Below are positions 44,839 to 53,754 of a stretch of DNA of 64,000 bases, piece by piece. This stretch comes from Myxococcales bacterium (GTDB lineage Bacteria; Myxococcota; Polyangia; Polyangiales; Polyangiaceae), in NCBI GenBank assembly GCA_003151595.1, contig PLXW01000022.1, forward strand, positions 1-64,000. Reading direction: 5' to 3'. Every line of letters begins with the position of its first letter. The first letter of the stretch is position 1. The translations under genes and the position numbers were made by a program. The notes below the pieces were generated by a model, which was not told the DNA's origin, ran no database searches, and saw only the letters and a list, made by a program, of their open reading frames with translations.

Positions 44839-45782
44839 AAATCTTTTCGCCCGAGCACGTCGACATCGCGAATTGGATTCGCGCGCAGGCCAGCGATGGC
44901 GTCGATCGGCTAGTTCTCCGCCAGCGCGTCCGCGACATCGACCAGCACGTGCGCGAGTGGGTGCTCAGTCCGTCGACCGACCCAGACGCCCTCGCGGAAG
45001 AAATTCGCATCAAGGCGAGCGACGAGGGGCGCCAGTTCCGCGGTCCCATCCAATACGGGGTCTTTTCCTACCGGGGCATCGGAAGCACCTCTTATTACGA
45101 CCGCCACTTCTTTCGCGTCGAGGGCATGGCCAACGGCAGCGAGGCGCTCATCGCCGAGACCGAATACTCGGACGGGCGCGGTCTCGTCTCCCAGATGATG
45201 CGGCACACAGAGGCGAGTGCGAAGATCGCGCTCGGTCAGACGCTCGAAATCGTCGAGCACTACAAATCGATCCTCCGCTCCCGCGACGCGCGTATCGCGA
45301 TGCTCGAAGCGAAGGCGGAAGAAGTGGCCGAGATGCAGGAGCGCCTTCTGTCGCTTCAGCACGATCGGAAGCTCGAAGAGATCCGCGCCAAGAGCGCCGA
45401 TCGCGGACGTGCGTTCATGCGCGACAAGCTCGACCTGCTGACGCCCGTGCTCATGTCGAAAATGCTGAGCGCCGGCAAGCCCGAGGGGCAGGGGAGCGTG
45501 CTCGGCGAAGAGCTACTTCGCCAATTCCTGAAGTCGCTCGCGCCCGAGCAGTCCCTCGCGATCACCAATGCGCTCAACCCCGAGCAGGTCGTCACGCTGA
45601 CCGAGATCTTCTCTCGCTACAGCGACCGCGAAACCGAACGGCAGAAAGCCGCCGCAGCGGCGGAGGCCGCGAACGACTCCACGCCCAGCGACGCCGAGAC
45701 ACACGAGGCGTCGGTCGATGACGAGAAACCCCAAACGACTTCGTCCGAAGTGGCGGAGCCAAAATCCCAGGAGAAGAAGTGA
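44835..45782 (+). CDS. coiled-coil protein, block B
   Basis: A 315-residue protein with an alpha/beta N-terminus (to about 120; RGIGSTSYYDRHFFRVEG), a long coiled coil (about 130-200; ARIAMLEAKAEEVAEMQERL), a helical domain and an acidic disordered tail. No family was recognised. It overlaps the previous gene by ATGA and the next start by one base. Confidence 0.6.
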   Translation: MKIFSPEHVDIANWIRAQASDGVDRLVLRQRVRDIDQHVREWVLSPSTDPDALAEEIRIKASDEGRQFRGPIQYGVFSYRGIGSTSYYDRHFFRVEGMANGSEALIAETEYSDGRGLVSQMMRHTEASAKIALGQTLEIVEHYKSILRSRDARIAMLEAKAEEVAEMQERLLSLQHDRKLEEIRAKSADRGRAFMRDKLDLLTPVLMSKMLSAGKPEGQGSVLGEELLRQFLKSLAPEQSLAITNALNPEQVVTLTEIFSRYSDRETERQKAAAAAEAANDSTPSDAETHEASVDDEKPQTTSSEVAEPKSQEKK

Positions 45783-46060
45783 TGGATCCAAAGTCGAAGA
45801 AGGTTCTGGCGGAGCAAGGATCGTCGGTCGCGCAAGCGGTGAAGTGGATCGGAGGCGCGATCTTCGGCGACGGCGACGACGTGCTCGATGACATCGCGGA
45901 GCGGGAGGAAGAGCGCGCGAGCGACCCTCCGACCAAGCGACTACCGCGACGCTTGCGAGAGCCAAAGCGCGTGGTCGCGCAGCGCCGCCGCCCGAAGCTT
46001 CCGCCGTGCCGGGACTACATCGACATTGAGGAGTTCATCGACGACGAGGACGACGAATGA
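45782..46060 (+). CDS. small charged protein, block B
   Basis: A 92-residue protein. A short amphipathic helix (GSSVAQAVKWIGGAIFG) is followed by an Arg/Pro-rich basic middle and a strongly acidic end (IDIEEFIDDEDDE). The ATG at 45782 shares a base with the previous stop (TGATG). It is unrecognised. Confidence 0.55.
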   Translation: MDPKSKKVLAEQGSSVAQAVKWIGGAIFGDGDDVLDDIAEREEERASDPPTKRLPRRLREPKRVVAQRRRPKLPPCRDYIDIEEFIDDEDDE

Positions 46061-46785
46061 CTCGGGCGGGCTCGCCCGGCGAGTCGACGGTGAAGAAGCA
46101 GCGCGCGGCGCTTCGTCGCGACATCGAGCGGGACCATCGGAAGAAGGCGCGCGCGAAGCTCGTCGGACTCCGCGAGCAACTCCGCGCCGTGAGGCTCACG
46201 CGGCGGAACTCACTCCGGGAGATCACCTCCCGGTGCCGCATCGAAAGAGTGACCGTCCGGGACCGCACGCGCATGGAGCGTCTGCGCGCGCTCGACGAGC
46301 TGCGGAAAGCGCTGCATGCCGAGCGGCAAGCCGCGCGCGACTCGTGCGCGGTCCGCAGAGAGGACGCGCGGAAGGCGACGAGCGACGCCGTGCTGCGCGC
46401 CCGCGGCGAGCTCGATGCAGAGCGGAAGTACCAAGAGGACCTAAAGCGCATCGAGCGCGGGAATCACGAGCGGCACGTTGCGACCCGTCGCGCGTCGGGG
46501 ACCGAGCGCCGGAGCGAGTCCGACGATGAAGTGCGTTCGAATTTGCCCCCGGAGCTCGTGGCGCTCTTCGAGCGCGTGAAGCGCGCGATCAAGGCGTCGG
46601 CGCGCGAGTCCCGCACCGAGGCGTTCCTTCGGTACGCCGAGGAGCACGCCGGAGAGGTGCTCAGCGCCATCGACGAAAAGACCGACGCGGTCATTCGCGA
46701 TCTCGAACGCCAGGAACGAGACGCCACGCGCTACGCGCGGCGTCGTCACTACACGCCCGCGCAACTCGCGGACGTGCCGTTTTGA
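46057..46785 (+). CDS. coiled-coil paralogue 1 with shared SDDEV module
   Basis: A 242-residue protein. A basic coiled coil (about 10-145) is followed by the module SDDEVRSNLPPELVALFERV, then RTEAFLRYAEEHAGEVLSAI (about 155-210). The same module is in the proteins at 48454 and 49641, which add known domains behind it. This copy ends shortly after the module. The shared part could be a targeting or packaging signal. Confidence 0.6.
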   Translation: MTRAGSPGESTVKKQRAALRRDIERDHRKKARAKLVGLREQLRAVRLTRRNSLREITSRCRIERVTVRDRTRMERLRALDELRKALHAERQAARDSCAVRREDARKATSDAVLRARGELDAERKYQEDLKRIERGNHERHVATRRASGTERRSESDDEVRSNLPPELVALFERVKRAIKASARESRTEAFLRYAEEHAGEVLSAIDEKTDAVIRDLERQERDATRYARRRHYTPAQLADVPF

Positions 46786-46811
46786 TTCTCCCACCCAAAG
46801 GACCATTCGTC

Positions 46812-47114
46812 ATGAAGCACCGCTACCCGCAAACGCTCGTCCGCTTTCAACATCTCGAAGGAGGTTCCTACGGAACCCTCACCCTCGTCGCGCGTGACCG
46901 CGACACGCTCGAAGTGCAGCTTGGCAACGACTTCGTCCGCATAAACGCCGACGGAGCCTCGCAGATCGCCCAAGCCCTCGAATGCTTCGCGGGGCCTTCT
47001 CCCGAGGTGCTCGTTGAAGTCGAAGCCGACGTGGAAGAGAGCGAGGTCGTCGTCGAGCGCGAAGCGCCGAAGGGGCTGCGTCCCCGAGCGGCCTCACGTC
47101 GGCGAGCCACGTGA
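46812..47114 (+). CDS. small hypothetical protein, block B
   Basis: A 100-residue protein starting at ATG 46812. The N-terminal 65 residues are a beta domain (GSYGTLTLVARDRDTLEVQL) and the C-terminus is acidic then basic. It is unrecognised. An in-frame upstream codon at 46782 would extend it into the intergenic gap without a site. Confidence 0.5.
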   Translation: MKHRYPQTLVRFQHLEGGSYGTLTLVARDRDTLEVQLGNDFVRINADGASQIAQALECFAGPSPEVLVEVEADVEESEVVVEREAPKGLRPRAASRRRAT

Positions 47115-47128
47115 CGAGGAGGCCTTCC

Positions 47129-48199
47129 ATGAATGTCCCTCATCGCCTGGAAAGCCCCTCGTCGCGCGCGCTCCTTCGCCGTCGCCCTGGCGACGCGCTC
47201 GTCCTTGCTGGAGGCGTCGCGAAGGGCGCCTTTGCGGCGGGCGCCGTCTTGGCCCTCGCGCAGCATCTCCCGCTTCGCGTGCGCCGGATTGTCGCGACCA
47301 GCTCCGGCGCGCTATCCGCCGTTTTCCTGGCCTCCGCGATCCGCGACGGGCGCGACCTCGCCGTAGCTGGCGCAGAGCTCACCGCGATCTGGCGCGAACG
47401 CGCGACGGTGGCTGGCACCTTCGCGTGGAGCCCGTTGGGCATCGCACAGCGGGTCGGCCTCTCCACGAACGCCAAGATAGTAGACCTCCTCCGCCAGTAC
47501 GTCCGCCCCGCGCGTGGGCGCCGCCCCATCGACCTCCGCCTCGTGATGACCAACGCGGCGGGGAGCGCGAGCCCCGCGGGTGAATCGGAGGCGACGACGT
47601 TCGAGCACGTCGCGCGCTTCTCCGGGGCGGCCTTCGATGACGAGCGTCGACTCGAGGAAGTGTTCCGCGCGGCAAGCGCGTCGTCCGCGTTCCCGCTCGC
47701 GTTCGAGCCGGTCGAAATGATGATTTCAGGCAAACGGGCCCCCTGCTTCGACGGCGGGCTCGTCGACGATGCGCCCATCAAGCACGCGCTCGAAGACCCC
47801 TTCGTCAAACGCATCTTCGTCATCGCGCCGTTCCCCGCGAAGTACGACCCGCCACCCGCGCAGCTTCAAGGCGCCGCGCTCGTCGTGCATCTCGCCGAGG
47901 TGCTCGTGCAGGAGCGCCTCTATCGCGATCTGCGGGAAGCTCACGCGACGAACGCGGCGCTCGCGCGCCTGGAGGAGCTGATCGCGTACCCGCGCGTTCG
48001 AGCCGCCGTGCTCGAAGCGATCGGATGGCGCAATCGCCGGCAGGTGGAGATCGTCGAAATTCGTCCCGGGGCCGCGCTACCCGGCGGCGCCTTCGATGGC
48101 TTCTGCCGGCCCGCGCTCCGCGACGCGTACATCGACGCCGGAGACCACGCCGCGCGCGCATGGATGGACCAGCGCGCACTCACACGAATCGTTGGATGA
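47129..48199 (+). CDS. patatin-like phospholipase
   Basis: A 356-residue patatin-family protein. The oxyanion loop is ALVLAGGVAKGAFAAGAV (about 22-39), the nucleophile elbow is ATSSGAL (Ser about 58) and the catalytic Asp lies in FDGGLVDDAPI (about 208-218). The start is set at ATG 47129 because GAGGAGG (47116-47122) precedes it; a GTG at 47111 overlaps the previous stop. It is predicted to cleave acyl chains from phospholipids, fitting a membrane-lysis or entry role among cell-wall enzymes in this operon. Confidence 0.85.
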   Translation: MNVPHRLESPSSRALLRRRPGDALVLAGGVAKGAFAAGAVLALAQHLPLRVRRIVATSSGALSAVFLASAIRDGRDLAVAGAELTAIWRERATVAGTFAWSPLGIAQRVGLSTNAKIVDLLRQYVRPARGRRPIDLRLVMTNAAGSASPAGESEATTFEHVARFSGAAFDDERRLEEVFRAASASSAFPLAFEPVEMMISGKRAPCFDGGLVDDAPIKHALEDPFVKRIFVIAPFPAKYDPPPAQLQGAALVVHLAEVLVQERLYRDLREAHATNAALARLEELIAYPRVRAAVLEAIGWRNRRQVEIVEIRPGAALPGGAFDGFCRPALRDAYIDAGDHAARAWMDQRALTRIVG

Positions 48200-48230
48200 C
48201 GCCCCGAAATCACGAGAAGGATACAGCCCC

Positions 48231-48449
48231 ATGTTTATGCACGAAGACGACATCTCCATCACCGACCTCACGAACAGCGCTGCCGAGCTTGCGGCGCGCG
48301 CGGTGGCCTGCGGCCTCGCGCGCCTCATTGAGACCTACGTGCCGCCGCGCCTCGCGCACAACTTCGCGTTGCGCGTCGCGGTCATCCTCCTCCGCGAGCT
48401 GAACGTGCGCGACGAGCCTGTTCGCACGACCGCGAACCGCCCCTCGTAG
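48231..48449 (+). CDS. small hypothetical protein, block B
   Basis: A 72-residue protein with a GAGAAGG site upstream. One helical segment (SAAELAARAVACGLARLIET) is followed by a hydrophobic one (NFALRVAVILLRELNV). It is unrecognised. It sits between the patatin and the second SDDEV paralogue. Confidence 0.5.
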   Translation: MFMHEDDISITDLTNSAAELAARAVACGLARLIETYVPPRLAHNFALRVAVILLRELNVRDEPVRTTANRPS

Positions 48450-48453
48450 CGCC

Positions 48454-49644
48454 ATGAAAGAGCGGGAAACACGAGAGCATCGTCGCGCGCGACGCGCCGA
48501 GCTGCGCGCAAAGGCGGCGGAGTACCGCAAGCTGCTGCGGGAGGGCCTGGCGCTGAAGAAGCGGCGCATCCAGGACCTGAAGACGCTAATCCGTGCCGAG
48601 CGAGTCTCGCTGCGAGAGCGACTTCGCGCGACACGAAAGACGCGCTTCGCGGAGATCCGCGAGTGGGAGCGCGGCGAGCGAGCAACCGCGCGCGCCGACT
48701 GGAAGCGCCGCCGCGAGGAAGCGCGACGTGACGCCGACGGCGAACTGGCGCGCGCTCGCGCCGAGCTCCAAGCCGAGCGCGCGCACGCCGCAGAGACGCG
48801 TCGAATCACGCGCGAGGTCCGCGCGAAGGTCGCCGTGCATGCGAAGGGCACCCAGACCGACGAAGATGTGCGCGCGCTCGTTCCGCCCGAGCTCCTCCCG
48901 TTCTTCGAACGCGTGAAGACGTCCTTGCGAGGGACCGGCGAGGCGTCGCGCGCCGAAGCCTTTCTGAAGCTCGCCGCAGAACGATCCGACGAAGTCTTCG
49001 CGATCGTCGAGCCGCACATGGAGCGCGCGATCGCAGAGACCCTGCACCTGCTCGCGCTCACGACGAAGCTCGATGCGGCGTACGCACGGCTGCCCACGGG
49101 GCCCGCCAATGGAAACCGTCTCACGGCCGGCGGCCCGGATCCGATCGAGGTGGCGCGGGTACGCGCGCTCGAAGAGCGGCCGACCCAAGCCGTCAAAGGC
49201 GAAGGACTCGACACCACGGAGATCGCGAAACGCATTCGCGCGGAGATTAAGGCGGCGGTCCAGGCGCGCGCGCTACCCAAGGCGAAGTACAGCGTTCGCA
49301 CCGACAAGTATTCGATGGGCTCGTCCATCACGGTCGAAGCCTCGCGTCTTCCCTTTCGCGTGCTGAACCCCGGGGCGTACCGCGTCGACCGCGGCACCTC
49401 GTGGGCGACGTTTGATAGCGCGAACCACCGGAGCCGGTTCACCCGCGAGGCTCAGGAGGTCGAGCGCAAGTTGAGCGCGATCGTGGACGGCTACCACTGG
49501 GATCGCTCCGACTCGATGACGGATTACTACAACGAGCGCTTCGCGAAGGACGTGCGGCTCATCGAAGACAAGAACGATTGGCAGAGAGTCGAAGCGGAGA
49601 TGGTCGTCGCGGCACGCGCCACGGAGGCGAAGGAGCCGCGATGA
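48454..49644 (+). CDS. coiled-coil paralogue 2 with LPD29-like C-terminus
   Basis: A 396-residue protein. A basic coiled coil (about 1-125) precedes the shared module (TDEDVRALVPPELLPFFERV, then RAEAFLKLAAERSDEVFAIV; about 130-185), a linker, and a C-terminal domain with KYSVRTDKYSMGSSITVEAS (about 276-295) and DGYHWDRSDSMTDYYNERFA (about 345-364). The last two motifs resemble LPD29, one of the large polyvalent protein-associated domains found in proteins that phages and conjugative elements deliver with their DNA. This assignment is from memory of the motif. It overlaps the next gene by ATGA. Confidence 0.65.
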   Translation: MKERETREHRRARRAELRAKAAEYRKLLREGLALKKRRIQDLKTLIRAERVSLRERLRATRKTRFAEIREWERGERATARADWKRRREEARRDADGELARARAELQAERAHAAETRRITREVRAKVAVHAKGTQTDEDVRALVPPELLPFFERVKTSLRGTGEASRAEAFLKLAAERSDEVFAIVEPHMERAIAETLHLLALTTKLDAAYARLPTGPANGNRLTAGGPDPIEVARVRALEERPTQAVKGEGLDTTEIAKRIRAEIKAAVQARALPKAKYSVRTDKYSMGSSITVEASRLPFRVLNPGAYRVDRGTSWATFDSANHRSRFTREAQEVERKLSAIVDGYHWDRSDSMTDYYNERFAKDVRLIEDKNDWQRVEAEMVVAARATEAKEPR

Positions 49645-51056
49645 CACGGCAGGCCGCGCACGATCGGGAGACGCGCCGCCTTATGCGAGCGAAGGTTGCC
49701 TCGCTCCGCGAAGCACTTCGTCGCGCGACGGCGGGCAAGCGCGTTCGCATGCAGGAGCTCGTTCGCACCGTCCGCGCCGAGCGCCTCGCGTTGCGCGATC
49801 GGCTGCGTGCTCATCGGGCGCGGACCCTCGCCGAGCTAAGAACGGCGGCCGAGACTGAGCGACGGCTCGCACGTGAAGACGGACGGCGCCGCATCCACGA
49901 GGCGCGGCAGGCGGGCGACGGCGACGTGCTGCGCCTGCGGGGTGAGGTCCTCGCCGCGCGCACGCAGGCGAATGCCGAACGAAAGATCGCGAATGGCCTT
50001 CGTGCCGACAGAGCGTCACTCTCGGTCGCCGTCGCGCCGCAGAGCGACGACGAGGTCCGTGCGCTCATCCCACGCGCGCTCGTGCCGCTATTCGATCGCG
50101 TCGCGCGATCCGTTCGGGGAACAGACGCAGAGACCCGCGCCGAGGTCTTCCTGCGCTACGCCGAGACGCACCCGCACGAGCTGTTCGAGGCCGTCGAGCC
50201 GCGCGCCCACGCGCACGTGGAGACAACCCACGGCGAGCTGGCGGACACCCTAAGAGCCGCCGCGCGTGGCGAGGCTCCGAATAGCTATGCGGAAAAGCGT
50301 GCGGCGCGAATCGAACGCATGCGGACGAAGGCCGCGCGCCTCGCGTCGGACGCCGAGCGCGCGCACACGAACGCGGGTCGCGTGGCCGCGCAAATTCCGA
50401 TGGGGCAGCCGATTTTGATCGGGCATCACAGCCAAAGGCGCCACGAGCGCGACCTCGATCGCATGCGCCGTTCGTTCACCAAGTCTGTCGCGCTCACGAA
50501 GGAGGCGAAGGAGCTGGCGCGCCGCGCTGACCGCGCAGAGCAGAGCACTGCGGTGTCGAGCGAGGATCCCGACGCCGAAGAGAAGCTCCGGGAGAAACTC
50601 GCGGTCGTGCGCGCGGATCGCGAACGGATGCGCGCGGCAAACACCGCCGTCCGCGCGGGGGGCGACGTCCTTGGAGCGCTCGCAGCCCTCGGCTTCCGCG
50701 AAGCGCACGCGAAGAAGCTTCTGGAACCGGACTTCGCGGGTCGGATCGGCTTCCCCGACTACGCGCTTCGGAACGCGGCGGCCGAAAGCGCGCGGCTTGA
50801 ACGACGCATCGCGGTTCTCGCGGCACGCGCGTCAACGCCCAGGGCGGCCGACGTCGTCATCGGCGACGCGCGCATCTCGGAAGCCGAGAACCGCGTCCGC
50901 ATCACCTTCCCCCGCGTCCCGCCCGAAACCGTGCGCCGCGCGCTGAAGAGCGCGGGCTTTCGCTGGGCGCCATCGGTTGGCGCTTGGCAGCGGCAGGCGA
51001 GCAACGGAGCGCGGCATGCGGCCGAGCGCGTGCTCTCCGAAGTCTCTTCCCCCTGA
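49641..51056 (+). CDS. coiled-coil paralogue 3 with DUF3560 and C-terminal antirestriction-type domain
   Basis: A 471-residue protein. A basic coiled coil precedes the shared module (SDDEVRALIPRALVPLFDRV, then RAEVFLRYAETHPHELFEAV; about 135-190), a DUF3560 domain (SYAEKRAARIERMRTKAARL; AAQIPMGQPILIGHHSQRRH, about 215-275) and a final domain (RVRITFPRVPPETVRRALKS, then GFRWAPSVGAWQRQ, about 415-455) often seen in DUF3560 and antirestriction-type proteins of mobile elements. It may protect or prepare incoming element DNA. The start is ATG 49641, overlapping the previous stop. Confidence 0.75.
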   Translation: MTRQAAHDRETRRLMRAKVASLREALRRATAGKRVRMQELVRTVRAERLALRDRLRAHRARTLAELRTAAETERRLAREDGRRRIHEARQAGDGDVLRLRGEVLAARTQANAERKIANGLRADRASLSVAVAPQSDDEVRALIPRALVPLFDRVARSVRGTDAETRAEVFLRYAETHPHELFEAVEPRAHAHVETTHGELADTLRAAARGEAPNSYAEKRAARIERMRTKAARLASDAERAHTNAGRVAAQIPMGQPILIGHHSQRRHERDLDRMRRSFTKSVALTKEAKELARRADRAEQSTAVSSEDPDAEEKLREKLAVVRADRERMRAANTAVRAGGDVLGALAALGFREAHAKKLLEPDFAGRIGFPDYALRNAAAESARLERRIAVLAARASTPRAADVVIGDARISEAENRVRITFPRVPPETVRRALKSAGFRWAPSVGAWQRQASNGARHAAERVLSEVSSP

Positions 51057-51075
51057 ACCCCAAGGAGTCCCCGCC

Positions 51076-51726
51076 ATGCAGCACACGAGAGAAGCCACTG
51101 AGAGCCGCGAAGTCGCAACGGTCGCGCGCTGGATCGTCCAAGGCGTGAAGCGCACCGCCTACGAGCATGGGCTGATCGCGGATCCCGCAACGGGGAGCCT
51201 CTTCACCGACTGTTCGGGCTTCGTCAGCTTCCTGCTCGAAGGCATCGCGCCCGAGCACTATGGGGCGATCCCGCGGCAGACAGATCACGCCTACCCGCGA
51301 GCGTTCGAGTTTTTCGATTACTTCGCGTCGCGAGCGGCGGACGCCACGCGCGCCTGGCGTCGCATCCCGCGGCTCTTCGACGCAGCCGAGGGGGACCTCG
51401 TCGCGTGGCGCGCGCCCCACCTTCGAGCGGACCAGGATTCGGGGCACGTCTTCGTCGTCGCTGAGGCGCCCGCGCTCGTAACCGCGGGGGTCTGGGCGGT
51501 GCGCGTCTACGACTCAAGCGACGTGCCTCACTTCGACGACTCCCGCGGCCATTCGGGCGCGTTCGCGAGCGGCGTCGGCACAGGCACGATTCTCCTCCAC
51601 GTCGACGCACTCGGAAGGGCGATCGGCTTTCAGTTCGGACCCGACGACGCGCTGCACGAGGCGCCGATCGCGATCGCACGGCTCGAACCGATCCATCCGC
51701 GTCTCGACGGGAGTGCCGAGGAGTGA
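51076..51726 (+). CDS. NlpC/P60-like cysteine peptidase
   Basis: A 216-residue protein with AAGGAG upstream of ATG 51076. Catalytic features are FTDCSGFVSFLLEG (nucleophile Cys, about 45), GDLVAWRAPHLR (about 115) and DQDSGHVFVVAEA (His, about 131). No signal peptide is present, as expected for a structural or particle-borne enzyme. Predicted to cut peptidoglycan stem peptides, complementing the muramidase. Confidence 0.75.
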   Translation: MQHTREATESREVATVARWIVQGVKRTAYEHGLIADPATGSLFTDCSGFVSFLLEGIAPEHYGAIPRQTDHAYPRAFEFFDYFASRAADATRAWRRIPRLFDAAEGDLVAWRAPHLRADQDSGHVFVVAEAPALVTAGVWAVRVYDSSDVPHFDDSRGHSGAFASGVGTGTILLHVDALGRAIGFQFGPDDALHEAPIAIARLEPIHPRLDGSAEE

Positions 51727-52517
51727 TGGCGGTGCTTCCCTTCGAGAGCAAACCGCGCTGGTACACCACCGAGCTCGCGACCACGCTTTTCGCGGCTGTC
51801 CCCGCGTTCCTCACCGGCGCCGGCGGCATCGTCGAGGGGATCCGCAAGGGAGCGCACGGCGTCCTCGAGCTCGGCATATCCGTGCTCGTCGCGCTCATCG
51901 TCGGCACCGTCTTCAAGGCCGTTCGGTCGCACTACAAGGATGCGCGTGAGGCGGCTCGAAGGAGCCCTCGGGATCTCGAAGGATGTCTCTACACGCTTCA
52001 CGCGGCGATCCTCGCGATGCGCGATCTCCCCTACGACGATTCGGCGATCGCGAAGCTGCGCATCACTCTTTTTCGCGTCACCGAGGGCGAAGATCTTGCC
52101 GAGCAGATCCTTCCGTACGTGGGCGGCGGCGGGGGGGGCGAAGGCACCAAGGTCTCGCGACGAAGCGGCGTCGTCGGCCGGGCCATCCTCCGCGGCAAGC
52201 TCGCGGCGATCATTCGGGATGGCTCCTTCGACGACTACGTTCAGCTTCTCGTGGACGAGTACGCGATGCCGCTCGAAGAGGCGCGTGCGCTAGATGACGG
52301 TCGGTTCGCCGTCGTCGCCGTCCCGCTCCGCGACCCGAGCACGAGCCGCGTCGTCGGCGTCGTCTACTTGGATTCTCCGGACAGAACGTTCTTCTCGCAC
52401 CCGCGGCGCCCGCGGGACGTCGTCTACGAAGCCTTCGTGCGAAAGATCGTCGGCGCTTGCGCGGGCCTGCTCGCGTACGCAGAATTGCGGTACCCGACGG
52501 GAGGAAGTGGGCGATGA
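51726..52517 (+). CDS. membrane-anchored GAF-like protein
   Basis: A 263-residue protein. One or two N-terminal hydrophobic segments (TTLFAAVPAFLTGAGGIVEG; LELGISVLVALIVGTVFKAV) precede a GAF-like domain (about 80-255; VSRRSGVVGRAILRGKLAAI; VPLRDPSTSRVVGVVYLDSP). GAF domains bind small ligands or act as sensors. Its presence in a virus-like operon is odd and may mark a host-state switch. The start shares a base with the previous stop. Confidence 0.7.
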   Translation: MAVLPFESKPRWYTTELATTLFAAVPAFLTGAGGIVEGIRKGAHGVLELGISVLVALIVGTVFKAVRSHYKDAREAARRSPRDLEGCLYTLHAAILAMRDLPYDDSAIAKLRITLFRVTEGEDLAEQILPYVGGGGGGEGTKVSRRSGVVGRAILRGKLAAIIRDGSFDDYVQLLVDEYAMPLEEARALDDGRFAVVAVPLRDPSTSRVVGVVYLDSPDRTFFSHPRRPRDVVYEAFVRKIVGACAGLLAYAELRYPTGGSGR

Positions 52518-52720
52518 ACGAAGAGAAACGACCGCAAGCGCCAGCCTCGCCGACCGAGAGCGACGAATCGGAGCCGACGCACGACCCCGACGAACTCGAA
52601 CCCACCGAGACGTGGCCCGCGGCCCGGTATTGGGAGATTGCGTTGCCGCCGCAGTTCGAGCGAACGCCCGCGGGCGCGGGGCCTAGCTTCGCGCGACCAA
52701 CTGCGGGGCGAGGGCGATAA
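52514..52720 (+). CDS. small acidic protein, last gene of block B
   Basis: A 68-residue disordered protein, Glu/Asp/Pro-rich in the first half, with a short aromatic motif (AARYWEIALPPQFER). It overlaps the previous gene by ATGA and ends the plus-strand run. It is unrecognised. Confidence 0.5.
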   Translation: MNEEKRPQAPASPTESDESEPTHDPDELEPTETWPAARYWEIALPPQFERTPAGAGPSFARPTAGRGR

Positions 52721-52749
52721 CGTCGACGCAGACCGGGATGTGCGTCAGT

Positions 52750-52917
52750 TCACACGAACTTGAAGCCGCTCTTCCCGCACTTCTTACATGACCCCGACGC
52801 TTGGATCTGATTCGGGCAGCTAGGCATCGAGCACCCCGTCGCCCCGCAATGATTGCAGCGGGAGACGCTTTGCGCGCAGTTCAGCCCGTTCCGTCGACCG
52901 TTGCATGTTTGGCTCAT
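52750..52917 (-). CDS. small zinc-ribbon protein
   Basis: A 55-residue Cys-rich protein from ATG 52917. CxxC pairs CNHC and CKKC plus CSMPSC suggest one or two zinc sites. It ends in a basic tail (GKSGFKFV). The function is unknown. It is convergent with the end of block B. Confidence 0.6.
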   Translation of the reverse strand: MSQTCNGRRNGLNCAQSVSRCNHCGATGCSMPSCPNQIQASGSCKKCGKSGFKFV

Positions 52918-53055
52918 CGTCTTCCCCTTTGGCGAGCGAGCGTATAGGACCGTGTCATCATCGACGAAGCGATTTTCCCCCCGGGCTGGGTTGTCGACCG
53001 GTGCACCTCGCCGCCCACTCTTTCCGGGAAAAGCTTCGCGCGCTAGGACGAGCGG

Positions 53056-53541
53056 ATGGTTGCGCAAGACTCACGAAGCCGCGAACTTCAAGCCGAAGCC
53101 GCAGTTAGACTGACTCGATCCCAGGACCCTCGCGACAGGGACAAGGGGCAGCTCAGTCTCGAAAAGCTCGAACTCGAAAGGGACGTTAGCGAGTTGAAGA
53201 TCGCGACCACGATCCGGGGACTTCCAGAGATCGCGCGCGCCGTCCTTCATGCCGAGATTCAGCGCATGCGCCATGAACTGGACGAGGTACACGCGAAGCT
53301 GTCCCTGCTGAGGGGACCCTCGCGGCTCGATGCGATTCACCTGGCAATGAAGGAGATCCTTACGCAGGAGCAGCGCGACGCCGTCTCCGCGCGTGTCCGC
53401 GAACTGCGAGGCCCGGACCGGGACGAAGAGCCGGTCGAGGACAAGACACTCGTCGCGCCGTCTGAGGGGGAGAAGCAGGCCGCGGTCCTCTCCGCCGCCT
53501 ACGCCGAGTACAGGGCTAGGGGACTCCCCTCACGGACGTAG
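53056..53541 (+). CDS. hypothetical helical protein
   Basis: A 161-residue charged helical protein (SLEKLELERDVSELKIATTI; AEIQRMRHELDEVHAKLSLL), likely coiled coil, with an EGEKQAAVLSAAYAEYRARG C-terminus. No family was recognised. The 213 bp behind it (53542-53754) hold no gene. Confidence 0.55.
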   Translation: MVAQDSRSRELQAEAAVRLTRSQDPRDRDKGQLSLEKLELERDVSELKIATTIRGLPEIARAVLHAEIQRMRHELDEVHAKLSLLRGPSRLDAIHLAMKEILTQEQRDAVSARVRELRGPDRDEEPVEDKTLVAPSEGEKQAAVLSAAYAEYRARGLPSRT

Positions 53542-53754
53542 CGCGCTGGTGACGACGTTCGGCGCGGTTGATCGAGGCACCCCGGAACACGTCCAGCACG
53601 GCGACGCGCGGTCCAGGTCCCCTGCCGTCGAGCGCGCGCCGGATGGGGAAGGGCAGTGACTTGATTGCACCGAGCGTATCTTCAACGCGACCCTCGGCTA
53701 GTGCGCCGCATTGCGAGGGGCGTCCACTCGACTGCCACGAGGCAGCCGGAGCAC

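Noticed and set aside
38140..52720. Ordinary tailed prophage
   Set aside because: No terminase, portal, head-tail or tape-measure protein was recognised among the 20 products.
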